Shown: positions 1 to 6,856, numbered from the stretch's first letter. The stretch is 12,770 nt of DNA from JBQLZO01 sp052168315 (GCA_052168315.1 JBQLZO010000020.1:1-12770), one strand, 5' to 3'. Made by a program: numbers and translations. Notes: generated by a model not told the origin, from the sequence alone.

Positions 1-38
1 TGGCGTCGGTTGCGATCACTCTGGCGCCGAGTCCATAG
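1..38 (+). CDS. Possible 3' end of an upstream gene (last 11 codons)
   Basis: Reading from base 3, the + strand encodes ASVAITLAPSP and then a TAG stop at 36-38. The codons are ordinary for a high-GC genome, and a 6-bp hairpin follows at once, which would suit a gene end. Eleven codons are too few to identify a product or exclude chance, and the minus strand offers no clear alternative. This is a guess that the left edge cuts a + strand gene. Confidence 0.25.
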   Translation, partial: ASVAITLAPSP

Positions 39-39
39 C

Positions 40-62
40 GGACAGGGCCTGTCTGTCCTTTG
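40..62 (+). terminator. Weak terminator-like hairpin at the left edge
   Basis: GGACAG (40-45) pairs with CTGTCC (53-58) across a 7-nt loop and is followed by TTTG, not a long T run. It lies 2 bp after the candidate TAG at 36-38. The stem is short and the tail poor, so it could be chance. Confidence 0.2.
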
Positions 63-116
63 GGTTGAGGGGGCGCGGTTGTGCGCACGGATGGTGTTGG
101 TGTGGGGTGTTGTTGT

Positions 117-136
117 GGGAGGGTGGGTGGTGTGGG
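117..136 (+). other. G-quadruplex motif
   Basis: Four GGG runs (117-119, 121-123, 125-127, 134-136) are separated by loops of 1, 1 and 6 nt, which satisfies the canonical G3+N1-7 rule on the + strand. It lies in the noncoding left-end region. Folding is inferred from the pattern only. Confidence 0.5.
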
Positions 137-188
137 AGTGCGGAAGGTGTTGGTTTCAGAGGGGTTGGGGTGGGGGAGAGAATTTTGT

Positions 189-219
189 GGGAGTTTTGGG
201 ATTTGGGTTTGGGGTGGGG
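189..219 (+). other. G-quadruplex motif
   Basis: G runs at 189-191, 198-200, 205-207, 211-214 and 216-219 are spaced by 6, 4, 3 and 1 nt, giving five usable runs. The motif ends directly before the first copy of the duplicated module at 224. Confidence 0.5.
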
Positions 220-223
220 CGCG

Positions 224-397
224 GTTGTGCGCACGGATGTGGTGCTCTTGGGGAGAGGGGTGTTGGGTAGATGGAGAAGAGTGGGGCACGGGGCCGCGGG
301 TGTGCCTTGGCGGCTTGCCCACCCGCCCTGTGTAGGAGCAGTAGGAAGAAGATTGAGATGTCGTAGCCCGGGGGGTTGGCTCGAAGGTGGTGTGGGG
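224..397 (+). repeat. Duplicated noncoding module, copy A
   Basis: This stretch recurs at 636-805 in the same orientation, 412 bp further on at its left end. A 67-bp core (272-338) matches copy B (683-749) with a single substitution, and a 35-bp right block (363-397) matches 771-805 with two. The left block beginning GTTGTGCGCACGGATG is shared exactly for about 23 bp, while the segments between are more diverged and differ slightly in length. The core contains an inverted repeat, GCGGGTG (296-302) with CACCCGC (320-326). No reading frame looks protein-like on either strand; long frames here are Pro/Thr/His or Gly/Trp runs caused by base skew. A shorter match to the left block occurs near 77-95. 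It could be a dispersed genomic repeat or a structured RNA element. Confidence 0.8.
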
Positions 398-483
398 AGG
401 GGTGAGGGGTGCTGGTGGTGCGCGGGTGGTTGGGGTGTGTGGGTTGTGCGCGCGGGGTGATGTTGGGTTGTTGGTGGACTCCT

Positions 484-595
484 CCGCCCCTCCGGGGCGG
501 GGTCTTGCATCGGGCTTGGTTCGGCGGGTTGCGCTTCGCCCGCTTTGCGGGCGGCGTTTCACCGGCCGCTACAGGCCTTCGCCCCGTCGGGGCGA
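484..595. repeat. Cluster of three 7-bp/3-nt hairpins
   Basis: Three perfect inverted repeats share the same geometry, a 7-bp stem and a 3-nt loop: CCGCCCC-TCC-GGGGCGG (484-500), CGCCCGC-TTT-GCGGGCG (537-553) and TCGCCCC-GTC-GGGGCGA (579-595). They sit between the two copies of the duplicated module, in a stretch richer in C than its very G-rich surroundings. This resembles REP-type palindromic clusters. No coding sequence overlaps it convincingly, and no transposase is nearby. Confidence 0.7.
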
Positions 596-635
596 GAAGC
601 GGGGCATGATTTGTGCGGGGGATTAGTGGGGTGTT

Positions 636-805
636 GTTGTGCGCACGGATGTGGTGCTATGGGGAGTGTTGTGTTGGGTGAGTGGAGAAGAGTGGGGCAC
701 GGGGCAGCGGGTGTGCCTTGGCGGCTTGCCCACCCGCCCTGTGTAGGAGGAGTTGTGAAGATGAGAAGTTGTAGCCCGGGGGGCTGGCTCGAGGGTGGTG
801 TGGGG
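636..805 (+). repeat. Duplicated noncoding module, copy B
   Basis: This is the second copy of the module at 224-397. The GCGGGTG/CACCCGC inverted repeat is unchanged, and the one substitution in the 67-bp core (683-749) falls just outside the stem. The right block (771-805) carries a AGCCC/GGGCT self-complementary pair that is weaker in copy A. It ends just before the G-rich tract that leads to the SUMF1-like gene. Confidence 0.8.
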
Positions 806-848
806 GTGGGAAGAGAATGGGGATGGGGATGGGGGTCGATGTGACGGC

Positions 849-872
849 GGGGGTTGGGGCGGTTGGGGTGGG
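849..872 (+). other. G-quadruplex motif upstream of the exoprotein unit
   Basis: Four G runs of 5, 4, 4 and 3 (849-853, 856-859, 865-868, 870-872) are separated by loops of 2, 5 and 1 nt. A further run of GGGG-AT-GGGG-AT-GGGGG lies at 819-835. Both are on the coding strand of the gene starting at 1115, in its presumed upstream or leader region. Between 873 and 1114 I see no gene and no clear -35/-10 pair. Confidence 0.5.
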
Positions 873-1114
873 CGGCGATGTGAAGAGATCGGCATCGGGG
901 CGATGTTGGTGGCGCGGGGAGCGGACCTTGGCGCCACCCGGCTCGGACACGGTGTTGGGGTGTCGCGCGTTCGTGCGCGCGGGTTTGATGGTGTTGGGGG
1001 AAGAGATGTGTTTCTTGCTTGTCCCGGTGGGGTCTTGTTGTTTGTCGTTTGAAGGGTTGGGGTTGGCTTTGCGTGTGATGGTGGCGCGGGTAGGGTTGGG
1101 GTGGAGGTGGTTGT

Positions 1115-2206
1115 ATGTGGAATCTGGAGCGTTCTCGGATGTGTGGGTTGGTGGGGGTGGGGCTGGTGGTTTGTGGCGGTGTGGGCGGGGGTGGTTGGGG
1201 CGCGGGGGTGGCGCTCGGGGGTGGGGTGATCGGGCTGCCGGGGCCCGGGCCGGACTATGGGTATCAGTGGGCGACGGTTGGGGATGCGGGGAACCGGGAT
1301 GTGTCGCAGGCGGAGCTGGATGCGTGGGGGCCGCACAGTGATGTGATGCTGTTCACCGGCGGCGGGGTGGACTATGAGTACCGGATCTCGAAGTACGAGA
1401 CGACGACCGCGCAGTGGTTCGAGTTCGTGCAGGTCGCCTTTCCCTCCGTGCAGGGGAATCCGCTGGAGATCGACCGGCTGAGCGGGGGCACGATCACGCG
1501 GACGGGCGGGCAGTGGTTGCTGGACGATCCGATGAAGCCGGCCTCGCCGCACTGGATGTGGGCCGCGCGGTACGCCAACTGGCTGCACAACGGGAAGGGG
1601 AGCGACCCGGCATCATGGGAATCGGGCGTGTACGACGCTTCAACTTTCTACGAGGATGAGAACGGTGTGCCGCAGCACGATCTGACGCGGGCGGCGGGCG
1701 CGAAATTCTTCCTGCCGACGCTGGACGAATGGAAGAAGGCGGGGCACTGGGACCCGGAGAAGAACAACGGCGAAGGCGGGTACTGGCTGTACCCGCACGG
1801 GAGCGATCAGCCGCCGGTGCCGGGACCTCCGGACGAGGGTGGTCAGACGACGGCGGGGTATCAGGGGTCAACATCGGATCCCGCGCTGCAGAAGATCGGG
1901 TTGTACCCGGATGTGCTCTCGCCTTGGGGGCTGCTGGACATGTCGGGGGGCGTTCAAGAGAACACGCAGGATGCCTTTCTGCTGCTCGGTAACATGAGAA
2001 CAGGCGTTGCCGGTTCGTCATGGGGACCACTGCCTCCTGTTTGGAATGACCGCTTCCACGGAATCAGGCCGGGCATAGCCCATTGGAATGTCTATTCATC
2101 GTTCCATGGGTTTCGGATCGCGGGTGTGGTGCCGAGCCCGGGGGTGATTGTGGTCGCGTTCGGTGGGCTGGCATCGGTTGTTGTTCGACGGCGCAGAGAT
2201 CGCTGA
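1115..2206 (+). CDS. SUMF1/FGE-sulfatase-like exoprotein with PSP/PEP-CTERM-like tail
   Basis: This 363-aa protein is probably exported and sorted to the surface. ATG 1115 has a GGAGG ribosome site at 1103-1107. The N-terminus (about 1-40) is a hydrophobic, very Gly-rich signal-like segment. An SUMF1-type fold follows: YRISKYETTTAQWFEF (89-104), ARYANWL (151-157), FFLPTLDEW (198-206, the RLPTEAEW position), SPWGLLDMSGGVQENTQD (269-286, the GLYDMSGNVWEW position) and FHGFRIA (330-336). The C-terminus VPSPG (339-343) plus a hydrophobic stretch and RRRR matches PEP-CTERM-type sorting tails of planctomycetes. The Cys pair of genuine formylglycine-generating enzymes is absent, since the only Cys residues (10 and 20) lie in the signal region. 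It is therefore more likely a structural or binding member than a sulfatase activator. It is followed by a second secreted protein and may share its transcript. Confidence 0.85.
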   Translation: MWNLERSRMCGLVGVGLVVCGGVGGGGWGAGVALGGGVIGLPGPGPDYGYQWATVGDAGNRDVSQAELDAWGPHSDVMLFTGGGVDYEYRISKYETTTAQWFEFVQVAFPSVQGNPLEIDRLSGGTITRTGGQWLLDDPMKPASPHWMWAARYANWLHNGKGSDPASWESGVYDASTFYEDENGVPQHDLTRAAGAKFFLPTLDEWKKAGHWDPEKNNGEGGYWLYPHGSDQPPVPGPPDEGGQTTAGYQGSTSDPALQKIGLYPDVLSPWGLLDMSGGVQENTQDAFLLLGNMRTGVAGSSWGPLPPVWNDRFHGIRPGIAHWNVYSSFHGFRIAGVVPSPGVIVVAFGGLASVVVRRRRDR

Positions 2207-2221
2207 CACACTTTGCAGAAC

Positions 2222-4198
2222 ATGGAAATGATGTTGCGCAATACAATGGCCGCTGCTGTCGTTCTGATTACTCTAATTGCCCCACATGCCTCTGCGACGG
2301 TGGAGGTCGATATCGTGGGTTCCGGGACCGAGGTTATTGACTTCAACATGGCCGAGTCGGAGTATGAGGTCACGCTAACAGCCACTGGCCCTTCGACGAC
2401 TTTCTATGTGTATGCGACGACACCGAGCGACATCTCCGGGATCACCGTCATCAACACCGGAAACTATGACACCACGCTCGTGATCGGGAGAAATGCAGGC
2501 AGCGATCTCTTGCCACCGTCTTCGCTTGATGAGCTTGACTATACCGGAAGCGGTACGCTCGTTGTGCAATCGGCAATCATTGATGGCGATCTCGGTGAAT
2601 CAGGTGAGTCCCACAGTTTCCGTGCATCTGGAATTGTTTCGGTGGAAGTCACTGGCGACGCCTATGCGTCCATCATCGTCGATGGAGGACTTTTAATTCC
2701 GATCGGCATTATCGCATTGGATGTGGGCGGCGACTTACATGGGAGCATCTCCGTGCCGGGCGTGCAGCCTGTTGGGAGTGTCTTCGTCCAAGGATCGATC
2801 ATAGGCAATCCCTTGGAACCAGTTATCCTAGAGAATGATGATGAAGTGTCTCAAGTCATAGTTTTGGGCGACGCTCAGCACTTCGTCATCCGGCGCGGAC
2901 AGCTCGAGCTCGACACGACGCTATTCCTAAATGATCTGCGCGTCGATGGGCCGATGACCGGAGACATCCTCCCCACGACATTCGGTCGTATCCGGATCGG
3001 GCGGGGCGGCGTGGGGGACTTCAGCGGTGCGATTGAGTACGACTCTCCAGGGTCTCCTGGCTTGATTGAGATTGGCGGCACCCTGACTACTGACTCGTCT
3101 ATCATTCAAGAGTTCGGTCCATTTTATGTCCGAGTCGTGATCAACAATAACAACTCGTCCGACCTTTGGCTGGGCGAGATCAGTTACGATAGTGAAGTGC
3201 TCGGGAACCCGCAGTACACGCGGAGCGAGGACACCATGCGGGGCTCGACCTTCGGGCAGGTGCCGTTCCTGCTGCATGGCGTGGACTCGACGCTGGAGTT
3301 TTCGACGGGCAGCGGGCCATCGGTGGTGCTATCCGAATCGACAATCGACGAAGTGATGGAAAAGGCGTACCTCGGGCATCCCGCGCCCGCTGAGACGCTG
3401 ATCGCCCGCCCGCGGTTCTTCGGGCTGGTCAAGCCGGCGGGCGGCTGGGTTTGCATTGGTGAATTCTTCTGCGATCCGGTGGACCCCGCTGCGTTCGAGT
3501 TTGAGCGTCGCCCGGTGGGTGGGAGCGTGTGGACTGACATCACCGCCTGTTACGGTGATGTGCAGATGCGCCGGGGCTCGACCGGTTCGACCGTGTTCAT
3601 CGTTGGGCCGGACTCAACCGCCGATCCGTTGGATCCAGTTGCGTACCGCAACGGGTTTGAGTATCGGATCATTCCGAACGGTGATCTGTTCTGTGACATC
3701 GATCAGCCGGATCCGATGGCCGTGGATGTTCCGGTGGGTGATGATGCGCTGCGGTGGCGGGTGGGGAATTACTGCTCGGCGGACTTTGATGGGGATGGCT
3801 TCGTGGACTCGGATGATCTCGGGATGCTGCTGAGCGCGTTCGACACATCCGATTCCGACGGCGCCTGCGGGGAGTTCGATGGTGATGCGGATGGGGACAA
3901 CGATGTCGATTCCGATGATCTCGGGGTGTTGCTCTCGCAGTTCGGGGGGAATTGCTCGGAGCCGGAGGGGCTCGGTGGCGGTGGTGGAGGACAGGCGATG
4001 GCGATGCAGGGTGGGGGAGGCGGTGGTGGTGTTCCTTCGGGGGAGCAGGTAGTGGCGGCGCTGGGGTTTGAGAGCGTCGAGGCGTTTGTGGAGTTGGTGA
4101 GCGCTTCGGATCCTGAGGCGCAGCTGGAGTTGATCGCCGCGGCGTGGATCGTTGCGGCGGCGCAGGAGGCCGGTGGCGGGGGTGGTGAGGCGTATTGA
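2222..4198 (+). CDS. Secreted beta-rich protein with dockerin-type repeats and a Gly-rich C-terminal extension
   Basis: This 658-aa protein is probably secreted. ATG 2222 is chosen because it yields a compact signal peptide (hydrophobic AAAVVLITLIAP, likely cleavage after ASA); TTG 2213 or ATG 2228/2231 are possible, and no strong Shine-Dalgarno decides. Residues about 25-330 are repeated short beta-like, Gly/Val/Ile/Asp-rich units suggestive of a beta-helix. Residues 330-515 are more globular, with Cys pairs. Residues 518-578 form a dockerin pair bounded by Cys: loops DFDGDGFVDSDD (from 521) and DADGDNDVDSDD, each followed by LGxLLSxF, ending GGNC. Such calcium-binding pairs usually end the protein, but here two poly-Gly tracts and a predicted helix (about 605-650, QVVAALGFESVEAFVELV) follow. 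It starts 15 bp after the SUMF1-like gene. The specific ligand or partner is unknown. Confidence 0.85.
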   Translation: MEMMLRNTMAAAVVLITLIAPHASATVEVDIVGSGTEVIDFNMAESEYEVTLTATGPSTTFYVYATTPSDISGITVINTGNYDTTLVIGRNAGSDLLPPSSLDELDYTGSGTLVVQSAIIDGDLGESGESHSFRASGIVSVEVTGDAYASIIVDGGLLIPIGIIALDVGGDLHGSISVPGVQPVGSVFVQGSIIGNPLEPVILENDDEVSQVIVLGDAQHFVIRRGQLELDTTLFLNDLRVDGPMTGDILPTTFGRIRIGRGGVGDFSGAIEYDSPGSPGLIEIGGTLTTDSSIIQEFGPFYVRVVINNNNSSDLWLGEISYDSEVLGNPQYTRSEDTMRGSTFGQVPFLLHGVDSTLEFSTGSGPSVVLSESTIDEVMEKAYLGHPAPAETLIARPRFFGLVKPAGGWVCIGEFFCDPVDPAAFEFERRPVGGSVWTDITACYGDVQMRRGSTGSTVFIVGPDSTADPLDPVAYRNGFEYRIIPNGDLFCDIDQPDPMAVDVPVGDDALRWRVGNYCSADFDGDGFVDSDDLGMLLSAFDTSDSDGACGEFDGDADGDNDVDSDDLGVLLSQFGGNCSEPEGLGGGGGGQAMAMQGGGGGGGVPSGEQVVAALGFESVEAFVELVSASDPEAQLELIAAAWIVAAAQEAGGGGGEAY

Positions 4199-4221
4199 GG
4201 GGCTGGGGGGCGCCGGGGGGC

Positions 4222-4986
4222 TCAGGTGTGGGCGGTGTTGCTGAGGGCTCTGGCGCTGGCGATGAGGTCTAAGAAGAGTTGGTGGGCGAGGGGGGGGTGG
4301 GCGGTGCGTTCTGGGTGCCACTGGACAGCGCGGCAGTGTGGGTGATGGGGGTGGTCGATGGCCTCGATGATGTTGTCGTGGGCTCGGGCGACGATGCGCA
4401 TGGAGCCGGGGCTATTGACGGCCTGGCGGTGGTGCGAGGTGATGGTGCCTTTAGCGCACCATGCGGAGGCGATGTTGGGTTCGGGGATGATGTCGTGGGG
4501 GTTGTCGTTCCAGTGGTCGGCGTGGGTGGGGCAGGTGTCGGGCATCCACTGGTGGAGGGAGCCGCCGGCGACGAGGGCCATGAGCTGCATGCCGAGGCAG
4601 ATGCCGAGGAGCGGGATGGTGTGGTCGTCGTGGGCGTTGAATGCGTGTTCTATGAGGGCGACTTCGAAGCGCTGGCGTGCGGGGTCTATGGGTGTGACGC
4701 GGGGGTCTGTGGGGGCCGAGAAGGGTTCGGTGCGGGGGTCGTCGCCGCCGGTGAGGATGATGGCGTCGAGGCGTTCGATGAGCGCTTCGGCGTGGGCGCG
4801 GTCGGAGGGGGTTGGGATGGGGCTTGCGGCCTCGGGGGCGGCGTGTTCGGCGGGGTCGCGCGCGGCGGGGGCGATGAGGAGTGGGATGCCGCCGGCGTGG
4901 CGGACGGCGTCGAGATAGGCGCGGCGTGCGCGGGCATCGCGGTGGTCGAGCGCGCAGGTGATGCCGACGAGCGGGGGGCGCGTCAT
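4222..4986 (-). CDS. Gamma-glutamyl-gamma-aminobutyrate hydrolase family protein (peptidase C26, class I glutamine amidotransferase-like)
   Basis: This 254-aa cytoplasmic enzyme is predicted to hydrolyse a gamma-glutamyl amide bond. The triad is visible: Cys130 in GICLGMQ (128-134), His224 and Glu226 in QWHPE (222-226). PLVGITC (5-11), LTGGDDP (78-84) and SHHRQAV (184-190) are typical of the PuuD-like C26 family, and the length matches that family's usual ~250 aa. The substrate is uncertain; PuuD cleaves gamma-glutamyl-GABA in putrescine degradation, but no other puu gene is present. The start at 4986 lacks a clear ribosome site. The protein is unusually rich in His, Pro, Ala and Thr, in line with the strand's base skew. 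It converges with the dockerin gene across 23 bp. Confidence 0.9.
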   Translation of the reverse strand: MTRPPLVGITCALDHRDARARRAYLDAVRHAGGIPLLIAPAARDPAEHAAPEAASPIPTPSDRAHAEALIERLDAIILTGGDDPRTEPFSAPTDPRVTPIDPARQRFEVALIEHAFNAHDDHTIPLLGICLGMQLMALVAGGSLHQWMPDTCPTHADHWNDNPHDIIPEPNIASAWCAKGTITSHHRQAVNSPGSMRIVARAHDNIIEAIDHPHHPHCRAVQWHPERTAHPPLAHQLFLDLIASARALSNTAHT

Positions 4987-5107
4987 GGTGGACAGTACGG
5001 GCGCTCTCGGGCGGAGTTGCGGGGAGTGGGCGAAAGGGGCGCGGGTGGTTGGGGTGGGCGTGTGGGTTGGTGGAGAAGGCGGGGGATTGGGTTGGGCTGG
5101 GGGGGGG

Positions 5108-6097
5108 TCAGTCGGGGAGTTCGGTGGAGGTGTCGTCGGGGTCGTTGATTTCGGGGAGGTCGTCGGGGTCTGTGTCTGCGTCTGTGTCGGCGTCTGTGGT
5201 GGGGTCGTCGTTGGGGTTGGTGGTGGACTTGGTGGGTTTGTTGGTGGTGGAGGATTTCTTGCGCTGGGTGGATTCCTTGCGGAGCGCGCGGGCGTGGGCC
5301 TTGGCGGTTTCGATGGTGGCCTCGAAGAGCGCCTGGTCGTAGTGGAGTGTTGCGATGCGCTCCATGAGGAGTTCGAGGCGGATGGGGTGGCGTTCCTCGG
5401 TTTCGCACTCTCGGATGGCCTCGGAGGCGAGTTGTTCCTGCGCGTGGAGCATCCACTCGATGGTGGGCTCGTCGTTGTGGGGCGGCGGGATGCGGACGCG
5501 GACGACGGCGGGGCCGATCATGACGACGGGCCAGAGGTTCATGCGCGTGGTGGGCTCGCGGACGATGACGAAGGCGGGGATCTCGCGGCGCTCGGCGAAG
5601 TCTCTGAGGGTTCGCCCATCGGCGCCGACGAGGGGGGGGCGGACGAGGTAGGCCGCGGGCTTTGGGGTCCAGCGGGCGATGGGTTCTGAGGCGGTGGAGT
5701 CGTCGGCGTCGGCGGTGGGTTCGTCTGGGTCGTCGGGGGCGTCGTCCGGATCTGTGGTGGCGGCGGGCGCTGCGGAGCGGGTGGATCTGGCGGCGGTTCG
5801 GCGGGGCTTTGCGGGGGAGGGTTCTTCATCGGCGTCGATGGCGGCGGGGGCGCCTTCGGGCCACTGGTCGAGTTCGATGAGTTCGCCGGTGGCGATGGCC
5901 TGCTGGCGGATGGCAGCGCGGATTTCTGCGAGGGCCTTGACGGCGTCGGCGACGGTGTTGAAGTCGCCCTGCTTCATGGCGCTGGTGATGGCCTGGTGGG
6001 CTGCGCGGTCGGCGGGGAAGAGGGCGCCTTCATCGCGGAGCGCGATCGCGCGCTTGAGCTGGGCCTTCGCGGGCGATTTCGTTCGCGTTGAGGACAT
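5108..6097 (-). CDS. Hypothetical protein with central domain between acidic low-complexity linkers
   Basis: I do not recognise this 329-aa protein. Residues 1-75 look like an alpha-helical bundle (KAQLKRAIALRDEGALF, then FNTVADAVKALAEIRAAI). Residues 85-138 are a Pro/Ala/Asp/Thr linker. Residues 140-275 are a compact domain with beta strands (AFVIVRE, NLWPVVMIGPAVVRVRIPPP) and helices (TIEWMLHAQEQLASEAIRE). Residues 276-329 are a basic patch followed by a very acidic tail containing TDADTDADTD. There is no signal peptide or membrane segment, so it is presumably cytoplasmic. It lies between the C26 gene and the 203-aa gene on the same strand, with gaps of 121 and 131 bp that could hold separate promoters. 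No good Shine-Dalgarno is seen at ATG 6097. The coding assignment rests on plausible composition, length and orientation. Confidence 0.75.
   Translation of the reverse strand: MSSTRTKSPAKAQLKRAIALRDEGALFPADRAAHQAITSAMKQGDFNTVADAVKALAEIRAAIRQQAIATGELIELDQWPEGAPAAIDADEEPSPAKPRRTAARSTRSAAPAATTDPDDAPDDPDEPTADADDSTASEPIARWTPKPAAYLVRPPLVGADGRTLRDFAERREIPAFVIVREPTTRMNLWPVVMIGPAVVRVRIPPPHNDEPTIEWMLHAQEQLASEAIRECETEERHPIRLELLMERIATLHYDQALFEATIETAKAHARALRKESTQRKKSSTTNKPTKSTTNPNDDPTTDADTDADTDPDDLPEINDPDDTSTELPD
5168..5197 (-). repeat. Hexanucleotide tandem repeat inside the acidic tail of the 329-aa protein
   Basis: Five consecutive 6-bp units on the + strand (GTCTGT, GTCTGC, GTCTGT, GTCGGC, GTCTGT) encode alternating Thr-Asp/Ala-Asp on the minus strand. 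Units differ by one or two bases. Copy number changes would keep frame and only alter the length of the acidic tail. Confidence 0.75.
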
Positions 6098-6228
6098 GCG
6101 TGTGGTCTCGCTCGCGTCGGTTTGGGGTGGCGGGGCGGGCGCGGTTCATGGTAGAGCGCGCGGGATGGTGGTGCTCCGGCGCGGTGCGTGCGGAGGGGGG
6201 AGGGAAGCGCGGGAGGGGTTGGTGGTGC

Positions 6229-6840
6229 TCAGCCTCCGACAGCGCCTCGGAAGCAGGCCATGGACTCGCGCCAGCGTGCGGCGAGGTCTGAGAGGTCGAA
6301 GGAGAGGATGTCGGCGAGTGTGGACCAGTCTTCGCCGAGGACGGACTCGCGGACGAGGTGGAGGGTCTTGAGCAGTGCGGCGGAGACTTCGGAGAGTTCG
6401 ACGGCGGCGGCTTCTTCTTCGAGCGATCCGGCGACGATCTCCGTGTGGGCGAGGGTGGCGGCCATCTGCTGCACGCCATCCCATGTTCTGAGGACGACGG
6501 AGAGGTCCTGCATGGCGTCGGCGGTGTGTCCGGTCTGGAGCTTTGCGGCGACGGCTTCCTGCTGCGAGCCGATGGCGAGGAGGGCCGAGTCGACCTCATC
6601 GAGCGCTTCGCGCATGAGCTGTGCGCGGTCGGCGGTCAGGAAGGAGATCTCGTCGGCGTAGGGCGCATCCTCGGGTGGGTTTTCGAGGTCGGCGGCGGGG
6701 ACTGGGAGGCCATCGGCGAGGACTTCGACGATCATGCGTTCGCCTGCGAACTCACGGGCCGCGGCGAGTGCGGCGACGAGGGTGGCGCTTTCTGCGTTGA
6801 GTTGCTTTGGCGAGGCGCATCCGTCGATGACAATCCGCAT
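6229..6840 (-). CDS. Hypothetical helical protein, 203 aa
   Basis: I do not recognise a family. The open frame extends upstream to 8166, but ATG 6840 is the true start: GGAAGGAG (6848-6855) sits 7 nt before it, and upstream codons are repetitive Pro/His/Arg typical of a shadow frame. The N-terminus MRIVIDG with ERMIVEVLADGLPV (34-47) suggests a small beta unit, then residues 68-200 are mainly helices, ending with DWSTLADILSFDLSDLAARW (171-190). There is no signal peptide or membrane helix, so it is presumably cytoplasmic. Its own leader carries a hairpin and a sigma-54-like match, and a 131-bp gap separates it from the downstream 329-aa gene, with which it may be co-transcribed. The DW..LADIL..DL....W ending looks like a conserved signature, but I cannot name it. 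Confidence 0.8.
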   Translation of the reverse strand: MRIVIDGCASPKQLNAESATLVAALAAAREFAGERMIVEVLADGLPVPAADLENPPEDAPYADEISFLTADRAQLMREALDEVDSALLAIGSQQEAVAAKLQTGHTADAMQDLSVVLRTWDGVQQMAATLAHTEIVAGSLEEEAAAVELSEVSAALLKTLHLVRESVLGEDWSTLADILSFDLSDLAARWRESMACFRGAVGG

Positions 6841-6856
6841 CCGCTGGCTCCTTCCG

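Noticed and set aside
224..805. CRISPR array or insertion sequence
   Set aside because: There are only two long copies with no regular spacers, and no transposase or terminal inverted repeats flank them.
623..1588. 321-codon minus-strand frame across the duplicated module and start of the SUMF1-like gene
   Set aside because: It is Pro/Thr/His-rich, lacks domains and overlaps a better supported + strand gene. The repeated module translated in this frame is low-complexity.
1115..2206. True formylglycine-generating enzyme (sulfatase activator)
   Set aside because: The catalytic cysteines are missing, and the protein has a surface-sorting tail.
3767..3957. Cellulosome-type dockerin implying a cellulosome
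   Set aside because: No cohesin or glycoside hydrolase is present. Planctomycetes carry many dockerin-like repeats without cellulosomes.
4222..4986. GMP synthase or carbamoyl-phosphate synthase glutaminase subunit
   Set aside because: The LTGGDDP and SHHRQAV motifs and the stand-alone ~250-aa length fit peptidase C26, and no synthase domain follows.
4279..5148. 289-codon + strand frame opposite the C26 hydrolase
   Set aside because: It is Gly/Val/Asp-rich shadow sequence; the minus strand has an intact Cys-His-Glu triad.
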